Below, piece by piece: positions 45,250 to 53,079 of a stretch of 64,000 nt of DNA; positions within the stretch are counted from its first letter, which is position 1; every line of letters begins with the position of its first letter. This DNA comes from Methylomonas sp. UP202. GTDB taxonomy: Bacteria; Pseudomonadota; Gammaproteobacteria; Methylococcales; Methylomonadaceae. A program made the translations under genes and the position numbers. Under the pieces are notes generated by a model. The model saw only the letters and a program-made list of their open reading frames with translations, was not told the DNA's origin and ran no database searches. The DNA lies in the NCBI RefSeq assembly GCF_029910655.1, contig NZ_CP123897.1, positions 3,151,547 through 3,215,546 on the forward strand, given 5' to 3'.

Positions 45250-46815
45250 TTAAAACGCCAATTGGAAGCGGGTGCCGAATACGTTCTCCGACGGACGATT
45301 GGTGAATGCCGCGGCCGATAATCCCGCACCACCGTCGAAGTAGGTTTGCTCGTAATCGGCCATGATTCGGGCATTTTGGTTTAGGAACCAGTTGAAACCC
45401 ACCGCCCAGGCCGTGGCGTGTTTGGCCGACTTAGCCGGATTCAAATAATTGAACGCGGTGGCGTCGACATTTAATTCGCTCCAGCGCGCCGCCACTTGCA
45501 AGGCGCCCCAACTACCTTCCAACGGATTGAACGGCCGAATCGGCTTGACGCTTTGGAAGGTGTTGTCTTCGCCGGTCAGCACGTAGGAAAGCTGCACTTG
45601 CCACGCCGTATTGTTGAGTTGGCTACGCACGCCGGGGATGCTTTGACCTGCCCGAGTGGCGATGACTTCCTGAGCCGACAACACGTATTCGCCCATGATG
45701 CCGAACGGACCGGCATACCAATAGGCTTGCGGGTAAACCCGGTAATGCACGCCATCGGCCTGTAGAGTACCGGTATAGGCGCTTCGCAAACTGTTGTAAT
45801 TCAAGAACGTTGATCGCCCTATCGGCGTGCCCTGATTTTTCAAGGCTTGCAAGCTGGGCCGCTCCCAAGTACCGGCAACGCCTAAGCCCAAACCTTCCAG
45901 CCAGCTGTTACCGCCGTGTTGGAACGGATGTACCCATAAGCGGCCGACAAATTCCTTGTCGTCGTCGGTATCCGGCGAGTTTTTATCGATGCTGCCGTCG
46001 TCGCCGGAACCGTTAAAGACGCCGACTTGATAGCTGACGAAGTTGCGAAAATCCACCGGGCCCGCGTAATCCGCCTTGTAACCCGGGGTGGCGAACGACC
46101 CGTGCAACATCACGCCGACGTCCCGGTTGCTGGCCAGATAGGTCGGGAACGCGCGTTCCAGAAACATGCCGTCCGAGTCGCCTTGCAAACGCTCCAAACT
46201 CAGCGGCGTTTTTTGTTTACCGACGCTCAAGCTGGCGTAGGGCAAATAGGCGTAATCCAGGTAGGCGTCCGGCAGGATATTGGTGGCCGCGAAATCCGGC
46301 ATGATTTTGAAGTACAAGCTGTCCCAGAATTTACCTTCCAACCAAATCCGGGCTTGCTTCAACTCGAACTTGTCAGTCTCCGCGCCGCCGCTGATACCAT
46401 TGGCGGCGGTCGCCCCGGTCCAACTACCGCCGGTGAAAAAGCGCGCGTCGGTTTGTACCGCGCCGCGAATCCGGACTTGATGCTTACCGTCGGCCGAGGA
46501 AATCCGAAAGCCGTCGCTGCCGCCCTCGACTTTAGGCGCGCGGCTGGCGGCGCTGGCGGCCACTTCCTTGTCCACTTCCAATTTGCGTTCCAGCGTATTG
46601 ATCTTGCGATTGAGCTTTTCGACTTCCGGATTCGACTGCGCGACCGGTGCGACAGCGGTCGGCGCGGCGGCCGCTTTCTCGAAGCGTTCCAGTCTGGCTT
46701 CCAGTTCGCGAATGCGCTGCTCCAGCGCTTGGGCGTCGGCGGCCTGGGCATCGGCGGCGCCGAATAGCGCCGAGCCGATCGCGCCCACCAATAGGCGGCG
46801 TTTAACATGAGTCAT
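45250..46815 (-). CDS. OprO/OprP-type outer-membrane porin
   Basis: The 521-residue protein has a signal peptide, then a coiled coil at about residues 28-85 (ALEQRIRELEARLERFEKA and a second heptad stretch) that could trimerise at the peptidoglycan, then a 16-strand-type porin barrel ending in the outer-membrane signature FGTRFQLAF. The family includes phosphate- and pyrophosphate-selective porins. Its place between a YezD-type gene and sbp suggests sulfate or another sulfur-containing anion as substrate here. Confidence 0.88.
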   Translation of the reverse strand: MTHVKRRLLVGAIGSALFGAADAQAADAQALEQRIRELEARLERFEKAAAAPTAVAPVAQSNPEVEKLNRKINTLERKLEVDKEVAASAASRAPKVEGGSDGFRISSADGKHQVRIRGAVQTDARFFTGGSWTGATAANGISGGAETDKFELKQARIWLEGKFWDSLYFKIMPDFAATNILPDAYLDYAYLPYASLSVGKQKTPLSLERLQGDSDGMFLERAFPTYLASNRDVGVMLHGSFATPGYKADYAGPVDFRNFVSYQVGVFNGSGDDGSIDKNSPDTDDDKEFVGRLWVHPFQHGGNSWLEGLGLGVAGTWERPSLQALKNQGTPIGRSTFLNYNSLRSAYTGTLQADGVHYRVYPQAYWYAGPFGIMGEYVLSAQEVIATRAGQSIPGVRSQLNNTAWQVQLSYVLTGEDNTFQSVKPIRPFNPLEGSWGALQVAARWSELNVDATAFNYLNPAKSAKHATAWAVGFNWFLNQNARIMADYEQTYFDGGAGLSAAAFTNRPSENVFGTRFQLAF

Positions 46816-46932
46816 GTGGTGTTTTCCTGTTATCGCTTGCTTCCGGCGTTCCGGTCAGAAGGTCGTTATTGTTATTTGGCTGGCGTCTCCGGCGATCCGG
46901 TCGAATCGAATAAGTGCTTGAAAGCAACCGGA

Positions 46933-47118
46933 TCAAATCGGTACTTTTGGGTCGGCTACTCGGAATCTTTCGCGCTTGTCGATTTGCACGACCCGGCCGT
47001 CGTGAATGACGACCTCGATGGAACCAAAGCGGATGTCTCGCAGAATCTCCGCGATCTGTAGGGCAATCTCGTTATGATTGCCCGGCTTAAACGAACGGTT
47101 ATTGGTTTCGGTTGCCAT
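46933..47118 (-). CDS. YezD-type (DUF2292) small protein
   Basis: The 61-residue protein contains the core EILRDIRFGSIEVVIHDGRV then VQIDKRERFR, matching the DUF2292/YezD family. Members often sit beside sulfate or sulfonate acquisition genes; the biochemical role is unknown. GGGGAGG precedes the ATG. It heads the sulfur group on this strand, upstream of the porin by 117 bases. Confidence 0.87.
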   Translation of the reverse strand: MATETNNRSFKPGNHNEIALQIAEILRDIRFGSIEVVIHDGRVVQIDKRERFRVADPKVPI

Positions 47119-47204
47119 ATCGCCTCCCCGAGGTGGTGGACTGGGACGTTATTGAGTCGCTCCGTTGCCGGACCCGGCCGGCGACGTTGGGGAGATGATA
47201 AGAG

Positions 47205-47275
47205 GCTCGTTATTCGATGAAAAACGATATAAATTGAAATACAAATCTATAAATAAGATATGCATGTTGCCGGGC
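47205..47275 (-). promoter_or_regulatory. AT-rich candidate promoter of the sulfur group
   Basis: This stretch is strikingly AT-rich (for example ATATAAATTGAAATACAAAT) in otherwise GC-rich DNA, about 90-160 bases upstream of the YezD start. CysB-type regulators bind AT-rich sites in such promoters in other bacteria. I cannot define the operator or the exact -10. Confidence 0.3.
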
Positions 47276-47403
47276 TGCTGAAAAACCAGCATGAATAGTC
47301 GATATTCCAACCACTTGGCAGCAGCGCGTGTCTCGGCGACAGCAAAGATACCCTTGCCCTACGGCGACTTGATTCAATTTCGCGACCGCGACGTTCGGCG
47401 TGA

Positions 47404-47520
47404 TTTAAACGATCGCATGACGGTCAAGCCGTTACCCTGTGGCGGTACGTTGCGTATCAGGGCTATGCGCATCCGCATCAGCGTTATTTTGCCTATGCTC
47501 GGCGAGAGGGCGAGCAATAG
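47404..47520 (+). pseudogene. Possible protein-coding remnant
   Basis: A 38-codon stretch open between a TGA and a TAG reads as plausible protein (for example LWRYVAYQGYAHPHQRYFAY then ARREGEQ). It has no start or ribosome site. It may be the end of a decayed gene, perhaps of a mobile element, but I cannot name it. Confidence 0.2.
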
Positions 47521-47774
47521 CGAGAGGACGCGGGATTTTCGGGCTTAGCCCATCAAGAGGGATCAATCAGTCAACCTTTTGCCAGCGTTTGTTGGCGATT
47601 GGCTGAAGGCTATTAGGCTGGTTCACAGGGGGTTTTGCCGTCCTCGCCAGGCGTTTGAGCGTGAGTGCAAGTCTGAATAGCCTCGCGGTTCAAGCTATAA
47701 GGTGTGCAGTCCATCATCCATCCTAACGCTCATGAAGGCTTGGCAATCGCCCCGGCAAATCAAAGGCTTCCGTA

Positions 47775-47828
47775 GGAGCGACGCATAGTCGCGATGCATC
47801 GTTTTAATTCGCGACTATGCGTCGCTCC
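47775..47828. repeat. REP-like element with 19-bp perfect arms
   Basis: GGAGCGACGCATAGTCGCG (47775-47793) is perfectly inverted at 47810-47828 around a 16-base AT-rich loop. This is the form of dispersed REP elements in gammaproteobacteria. No terminator T-tract follows and it is over 200 bases from either gene. Confidence 0.75.
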
Positions 47829-48040
47829 CACCTGACTTACAGAGTAAAATTAGGCCGGACACAGCCTGTCCGTCTCGGGATTGGATTCAATTGATTGCCA
47901 TAAATCGAGCTGGGGCTGGGCGACTAAACCGACCTTTGCCCCAGCAATGCCAGCATTCCTCACATCCTCGTGCAACATGATCGGCATACGGCGGAACGCT
48001 TGCCGGCTTCCGCCATACGCGGGTTAAAAATTATGAAAAC

Positions 48041-50485
48041 TCAATACTCAACCTTAACCGACCCAATAAAAGTACGAGGAGCACCTGGATTTAAAAATGA
48101 GTTACTATTATCAGTCGCCGAATAATATTTGTGATCTAGCAAATTCTCCACGTTAAACTGCAAAGTAGTTTTTGCCTTTACGATAGGCAATTGATATATC
48201 AGTAGAGCGTCTACCTTGCCGTAACCAGGCAATTGAAAGCTATTACTGTTATCGCCTTGCCGTTCGCTCTGGAAATAAACGCCAGCACCAACACTAAGGC
48301 CATGTAATGCCGATTCCTGAATATCATATTTTGCCCACAAACTGCCCGAGTTTCTGGGAATATTCCATAATCGATTTCCTGCGTTATCACCGCTCAAAAT
48401 ATTGGCATCGGTATATGCATAAGTTGCAATCAAATTCAATCCATCGGCAACTTGTCCTGAAATATCAATTTCGACGCCTCGACTACGTGCTTCACCAATT
48501 GTTTGCGCAAACCTTGTTCCCGCGATTGGTACACTTATGTTCTGTTTGGTTAACTGATAAAACGCCACTGATGAATTTAACCGTTTATTTAAAAATTCGG
48601 TTTTAAAACCCGCCTCGAATTGCTCTGCAGACTCTGGCGCAAGTATATTTCCACCTACGCCTGGACTAGTATTAGAGGCACCTAACGACTCAACAAAATT
48701 ACCGTACAACGAAAGCCATTGCCAAGGTTGATATAGCAACCCTACTCTTGGGCTGAATTTTTGATTTTCAATATCCGAATAACTTGAGGTTGCGTCACTT
48801 AGCGAAACTGAAGAGGAGCCGCTTCCTCTATTTGCCCAGTCGTAGCGTCCGCCTCCAAGGATGTGTAGTTTTTCAAACAGAGTCATCTGATCTTGAAAAT
48901 AAACACCATTCCAGCTTAAGCGTTGATCCGAAAAATCATTTTTGGGGATACTAGCCAGGTCAACACCTGATTGACCATATTGAGGATTGTAAATATTTAT
49001 TGAATTAACTTGCCCGTCAAATATAGCGGGAGGCAAAAACCAACCATTAAAGGAACTTCTCATTTCGTAATAGTCCCATCCTACCAATACACTATGCTTT
49101 ATATCCCACGTTGCGAATTTACCGGTAATATTAAGGATGCCACCTAAAACATCTTGAGTTCCTGGGCCGCAGCAGAATGCTCTTGCAAGTTCTCCTGTAG
49201 CTATATTAATTATTCCTGGCGCCGCGTGTTGAAGATCCAAAACATCGCGGTTAATATGCTTAAATTGTGCATTTACTTTCCAATTTTCCGAAATCTCATG
49301 ATTCAGAGTTAAGCCTGTACTAAATAGTTCTGTATTGCTTTTATCTATAGACGGCTCCCCTAAGTATCTGGATATTGGAATATCAAGCGGTCTTCGAGTC
49401 ACGGAGGATGCAACGACCCCGTGGTCTTCTAATGTATCTTCGTTTGAATAAATAAAGTCCAAATCAAGTTGGGTGCGATCACTAATTTTCCAGGTCAAAG
49501 ATGGTGCAACGTAGGTGCGCTCCGTAAATGCAAAGTCACGAAATGAGTTTTTATCCAAATATTCAAAATTAATTCGATACAGCAAGGAACCTTCTTGATT
49601 AATAGCCCCCGTCGAATCTGCAAGGGTTTGATATAAATCGTATGAGCCAAACCGTTGTTCTAACGAATAATAGGGTTTCTCTTGAGGTCTTTTCGTAACC
49701 ACATTAATCATGCCACCTGGTTCTATGCGCCCATATAAGTTTGCGGCGGCACCTTTTACGACTTCAATTTTCTCTGCATTTGCCAATGGAACTCTGCTGA
49801 CCGGCCATCTCATTCCATCTACATAATTGGCATAATTAGTATTGAAACCTCGAATCATAAATTGCTCGGAGAATCCTCCAAATGTAAAACCTTGGAACAC
49901 GCCGCTAACATTTTTAATTGCATCACCGACTTGAATCGCTTGTTGGTCATGCATAACAGCTTTAGTCACAACTTGTATCGATAATGGAGTCTCCATAATT
50001 GGAGTGTCCGTCTTGGTTGCGGTGGAAGCATTCGGCAAACTGTAATCCGGATTATAGGGATCGGTCGAATCGTAAGTAGCTTTGCCAACGACCTGCACCG
50101 CCGGCATGGTCTGCGGCCCCAGATTGTTGTGCAGCTCCGCCGCTCGCGGCTGCAAGGTGATAGCCCCGTCGCCGGTCGTCACGGCCTGTAACGGCGCATC
50201 GCCCAATAAAATCCTGATCGCTTCGTCGGCGGTGTAGTCGCCTTGTAGGGCGCGGCTGCGCAGATTATCGGCAATATCGGTGCCGTACATCAGTTGTTGC
50301 TGGCTTTGTCTGCCGAACATCAGCAAGGCTTGGTTCAGCGACTGGGCGGGAATGTCGAAATGATGTTTACCGGCGGCATCGCCGTGGGCGGTTTGCGAGA
50401 TCAGTACCGCGAGTAACGCGGCTTTGGCGACATGGCGCCGGCCGTTGCCGGCTGAGAAAGGTTTGCAATGCTTTGCGTTGGACAT
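48041..50485 (-). CDS. TonB-dependent siderophore receptor with N-terminal signalling domain
   Basis: The 814-residue outer-membrane receptor starts with a signal peptide, then an STN signalling domain (about 40-115) as in FecA/FpvA, a TonB-box-like MPAVQVVGK, a plug (METPLSIQVV, DGMRWPVSR, IEVVKGAAANLYG, GGMINVVTKRP) and a 22-strand barrel ending in FIGSVKVEY. The fecI/fecR pair upstream fits ligand-induced surface signalling. DNA coding for residues after about 150 is clearly AT-richer than the 5' part: one line at 49081-49140 is 38% GC, while 50161-50220 is 62%. That suggests a transferred plug-barrel joined to a resident STN domain. The siderophore is unknown. Confidence 0.93.
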   Translation of the reverse strand: MSNAKHCKPFSAGNGRRHVAKAALLAVLISQTAHGDAAGKHHFDIPAQSLNQALLMFGRQSQQQLMYGTDIADNLRSRALQGDYTADEAIRILLGDAPLQAVTTGDGAITLQPRAAELHNNLGPQTMPAVQVVGKATYDSTDPYNPDYSLPNASTATKTDTPIMETPLSIQVVTKAVMHDQQAIQVGDAIKNVSGVFQGFTFGGFSEQFMIRGFNTNYANYVDGMRWPVSRVPLANAEKIEVVKGAAANLYGRIEPGGMINVVTKRPQEKPYYSLEQRFGSYDLYQTLADSTGAINQEGSLLYRINFEYLDKNSFRDFAFTERTYVAPSLTWKISDRTQLDLDFIYSNEDTLEDHGVVASSVTRRPLDIPISRYLGEPSIDKSNTELFSTGLTLNHEISENWKVNAQFKHINRDVLDLQHAAPGIINIATGELARAFCCGPGTQDVLGGILNITGKFATWDIKHSVLVGWDYYEMRSSFNGWFLPPAIFDGQVNSINIYNPQYGQSGVDLASIPKNDFSDQRLSWNGVYFQDQMTLFEKLHILGGGRYDWANRGSGSSSVSLSDATSSYSDIENQKFSPRVGLLYQPWQWLSLYGNFVESLGASNTSPGVGGNILAPESAEQFEAGFKTEFLNKRLNSSVAFYQLTKQNISVPIAGTRFAQTIGEARSRGVEIDISGQVADGLNLIATYAYTDANILSGDNAGNRLWNIPRNSGSLWAKYDIQESALHGLSVGAGVYFQSERQGDNSNSFQLPGYGKVDALLIYQLPIVKAKTTLQFNVENLLDHKYYSATDNSNSFLNPGAPRTFIGSVKVEY

Positions 50486-50635
50486 GGATACTCCTAATTT
50501 CGGTCTGGTTACACGGCAGCAATTGGGCTGGTGTTAGTTAAGACGGAAACTTTTTGAAAACCCACATCGGGCGGTCATGGATTTTTTGTTGGGAGAGTTC
50601 GGAATGGACAGTTCGCGTTTATCGTTGGCGTCGCC

Positions 50636-50721
50636 CCGGCATGGATTGCCGGGGCCCAGAAGCCACGGATGGCAAAGTTTCAACACATCCTTGTGCCATG
50701 GATCCCGGCAATCCATGCCGG
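50636..50721. repeat. Inverted pair of CCGGCATGG palindromes
   Basis: CCGGCATGGATTGCCGG at 50636-50652 is perfectly inverted at 50705-50721. Each arm is itself partly palindromic (CCGGCA / TGCCGG). The 52-base middle contains further imperfect pairing, so the whole can fold into a long hairpin. Related sequence occurs near 41950. Confidence 0.75.
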
Positions 50722-50842
50722 ATGACAGCTTCGATCTGATTCAACCATTAACGCGAACAAAGCCTTAATACTTGGGGTGTCGTGGTGGACTTGGAAAATG
50801 ATTTGAGGCGGGAATAAATTCTCGATGATGGGTTTCACTGCG

Positions 50843-50986
50843 CTCTCGGCAACTGCTCCATGCGTTGCTCTAGCTCCTGCATCCATGCAGTCGTACCCAT
50901 CCGGCTCCGTTGTTTTAACTCTCATCACCCTACCCTCTCGGCAACTGCTGCCAGCGTTGCCCTACCTCCTGCATCCCTGCAGTCGT
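50843..50986. repeat. Two direct copies of a 52-base double-hairpin repeat
   Basis: Copies at 50843-50894 and 50935-50986 differ at six positions. Each contains two small stem-loops: GGCAAC...GTTGCC (imperfect in copy 1) and CTGCA...TGCAG. Copy 2 is itself set inside the arms CCCTCTC / GAGAGGG of another common palindrome, as if it had been inserted there. Confidence 0.7.
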
Positions 50987-51040
50987 CCAGCAAGAGAGGG
51001 TTTTTGTGCGTCGGGAGAAGGTGCGGGGTGTGAACAGCGC

Positions 51041-52318
51041 CTAACGCAACACCACCAGATAGGGCGTGATGCTGACTATTTGCAGCGCCGGGATGGCGGC
51101 TTTTAAACTGGCGATGGCTTGGTCCAGCGCGTCCAAGCGAAACAGGCCGCTGATCCGCTTGTCGGCCAGCGCGGTATTCAGCAACACGACGCGGCCGGGA
51201 CGGTATTGGTTGATTTGGGCAATCGCGTCGCGCAGCGGCAAGCCGTCGAATTGCAGATAGCCGGCCCGCCACAGCGCCATGCCGTCCGGTTGGCCGGCGT
51301 TTTTTAAAGTGATGCCGGTGGCGCCTATCGACGCCGACTGTCCCGCCGTCAGGCGTTCTTGGTGTTGCTGCCCCGCGTCTTGTATTTCAACTATCCCTTC
51401 GACCAGTTCGACGTCGGTCTGCTCGGGTTGTCGCTTTACCGCGAAGGCGGTGCCCACCGCCCGCACTTCGCTGCCGGCGGCAGTGACCACGAACGGCCGT
51501 TGCGGATTTTTAGCCACGTCAAAAAACGCTTCGCCGGCTAATAACTCCACCCGGCGCGTGCCGGCGTCGAAGTGGATGGCCAGGGCCGTGGCGGTGTTAA
51601 GCATCACCCGCGAGCCGTCGGCCAAAGTCACGCTGCGCCGCTCGCCCTTACCGGTCGAGTAGTCCGCGCGCCAGAATGCCGGCGGATACAGCACGCTCAA
51701 CGTGGTAGCCAGCAATGCACAGCAGGCTACCGCCAAACCTAACGACCGGCCACGGCGTCGGCGGTGCGTTCTGTTGTCAACGTTGTCTTTAAAATCCCTG
51801 AGGCTGTCATTTCCGCGCAGACGGGAATCCAGCATGGCAACCGGACTTGCAGCCACCACATCCGCTGCCTTCGCTTGCCTGCCACCTTGCCTTGGAGACT
51901 GTCGTAACAGCTCGCTTTCTTCTCGGGGCGACTGCATCGATACAGAAGATAGGGTAATGTCGGGATCGATTACCGAGAGGGTTGGAGCGAGGGAATCAAA
52001 ATGCGTCAAAGCGTTAGTTTGCATCCCCTCACCCTGCCCTCTCCCAGAGGGAGAGGGTTGTATTTTGGCTTGTAAGCTCCCTTCCCCCGGCAACGGTTGC
52101 GCACCGGGAATGATGCGGCGGCCGCGCAGTTGCCCCAAGCCCGCCCACAGCGTTTCGGCGCGTTGCCAGGCTTGTTCGTGGGCGCTGTCGGCGGCGCGCC
52201 AGGCGTTCAGCTCTTGCCGCGCGGACACGGGAAATTCACCCGAATGCAGTCTACTTAACCAAGCGCAAGCCTGTTCCAGCAAACGCTCGGCATCATCCGG
52301 CATCGGTTCGGTGGACAT
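51041..52318 (-). CDS. FecR-type anti-sigma / sigma regulator with a repeat-derived insert
   Basis: This inner-membrane regulator relays the signal from the receptor's STN domain to the ECF sigma factor. Residues 1-68 are the cytoplasmic DUF4880-type domain (EQACAWLSRLHSGEFP, WRAADSAHEQAWQRAE). A transmembrane helix lies at about 193-212. The periplasmic FecR domain follows (RSVTLADGSRVMLNTATAL, VELLAGEAFFDVAK), with a C-terminal STN-interacting domain. Residues 69-182 do not look like FecR and contain translated dispersed repeats. The total of 425 residues is about 100 more than usual. The start MSTEPMPDD at 52318 was chosen over the longer open frame. Confidence 0.9.
   Translation of the reverse strand: MSTEPMPDDAERLLEQACAWLSRLHSGEFPVSARQELNAWRAADSAHEQAWQRAETLWAGLGQLRGRRIIPGAQPLPGEGSLQAKIQPSPSGRGQGEGMQTNALTHFDSLAPTLSVIDPDITLSSVSMQSPREESELLRQSPRQGGRQAKAADVVAASPVAMLDSRLRGNDSLRDFKDNVDNRTHRRRRGRSLGLAVACCALLATTLSVLYPPAFWRADYSTGKGERRSVTLADGSRVMLNTATALAIHFDAGTRRVELLAGEAFFDVAKNPQRPFVVTAAGSEVRAVGTAFAVKRQPEQTDVELVEGIVEIQDAGQQHQERLTAGQSASIGATGITLKNAGQPDGMALWRAGYLQFDGLPLRDAIAQINQYRPGRVVLLNTALADKRISGLFRLDALDQAIASLKAAIPALQIVSITPYLVVLR
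51773..52114. repeat. Repeat-derived insert inside the fecR-type gene
   Basis: Within the coding frame lie CCCTCTCCCAGAGGGAGAGGG-type palindromic sequence near 52035-52057 (peptide PSPSGRGQGEG) and a GTCATTTCC...GGGAATCCAGC-type repeat near 51810-51836 (peptide LDSRLRGND). Both peptides are familiar products of translated intergenic repeats. The block is a multiple of three in effect, since the frame continues through it. Confidence 0.7.
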
Positions 52319-52389
52319 GGTCAATTCCTGGTTGAACGGTGGGGGAGATATATCATAGACGAGGCCCAAGCCCGGAACCACATGACCGG

Positions 52390-52902
52390 CTAGGACTGAT
52401 CCAGGGTTTTGGCGCAATGCAGCAGCGCCTTTTTGACGTTCTCTTCGACAGTGCGAACCGAGATATTCAGGGTTTCGGCGATTTCGCGCTGCTTCATGCC
52501 CTCGAAGCGGTTTAAATAAAAAATCCGCTGGCATAAAGGCGACAAGCTGGTCATGGCTTCGATCAGCCTATCCAAATCCTGCTCCGCCAGCGCGACGGTC
52601 TCGGCGCAACGCGGATCTTCGGCTTCCGGCGGCTCGTGTTCCGGCCAATCGACGATCGCGTTATTGCGTACGGTCTGGCTGCGGTAATGGTCGAACAGCA
52701 GATTCTGCGCTGTACGGAATAAATAGGCTTTCAGATTGCCGACATTACCCAGATCGTCGCTGCGGCATAAACGGACAAAGGCTTCCTGGCAAAGGTCGGC
52801 GGCGGTTTCCCGGCAACGCACGCGCGAAAACAGCACGGCTTCCAGCTCGCCGTGGCAACTGACGTACAGCTCTTGCAACGATTGATGCGGGTGAAATGAC
52901 AT
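52390..52902 (-). CDS. FecI-type ECF RNA polymerase sigma factor
   Basis: The 170-residue protein has sigma region 2 (ADLCQEAFVRLCR, LKAYLFRTAQNLLFDHYR) and region 4 (LSPLCQRIFYLNRFEGMKQREIA trimmed, then LNISVRTVEENVKKAL). It belongs to the iron-starvation sigma factors that transcribe TonB receptor genes. The fecR-type gene follows after 71 bases. It should direct transcription of the receptor at 48041-50485 when the receptor binds its ligand. Confidence 0.95.
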   Translation of the reverse strand: MSFHPHQSLQELYVSCHGELEAVLFSRVRCRETAADLCQEAFVRLCRSDDLGNVGNLKAYLFRTAQNLLFDHYRSQTVRNNAIVDWPEHEPPEAEDPRCAETVALAEQDLDRLIEAMTSLSPLCQRIFYLNRFEGMKQREIAETLNISVRTVEENVKKALLHCAKTLDQS

Positions 52903-53079
52903 GGGTCGCCGGTTTTGATTACGTCCGAATGGGCAGCTGAACCGAATCGGCCAGCAAAATTAACGCCGTAAGCTAAAATTTTTTTAGAATCAAAAGGCTG
53001 TCGATAGGCCGAACTCGCGCATTGCGGCCTCCCGCTATTGAACTATGTTAAATCACTACATCATTCGACGGCACGAGGA

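Larger units (their letters stand above)
47119..48040. other. Long intergenic region between sulfur and iron gene groups
   Basis: It holds an AT-rich presumptive promoter next to the YezD gene, a possible gene remnant at 47404-47520 and a strong 19-bp palindrome at 47775-47828. The last 200 bases before the TonB receptor stop contain nothing I can identify. Confidence 0.5.
50486..51040. other. Repeat-rich intergenic region between TonB receptor and FecR genes
   Basis: The 555 bases hold two kinds of repeat: a 17-bp inverted pair around 50636-50721 and a 52-base direct repeat pair at 50843-50986. Short frames here give peptides such as HPWLLGPGNPCRGD, typical of translated dispersed repeats. 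No gene is supported. Confidence 0.6.

Noticed and set aside
50534-50716. Possible 60-residue protein on the minus strand
   Set aside because: It translates the CCGGCATGG palindromes and has no independent support.
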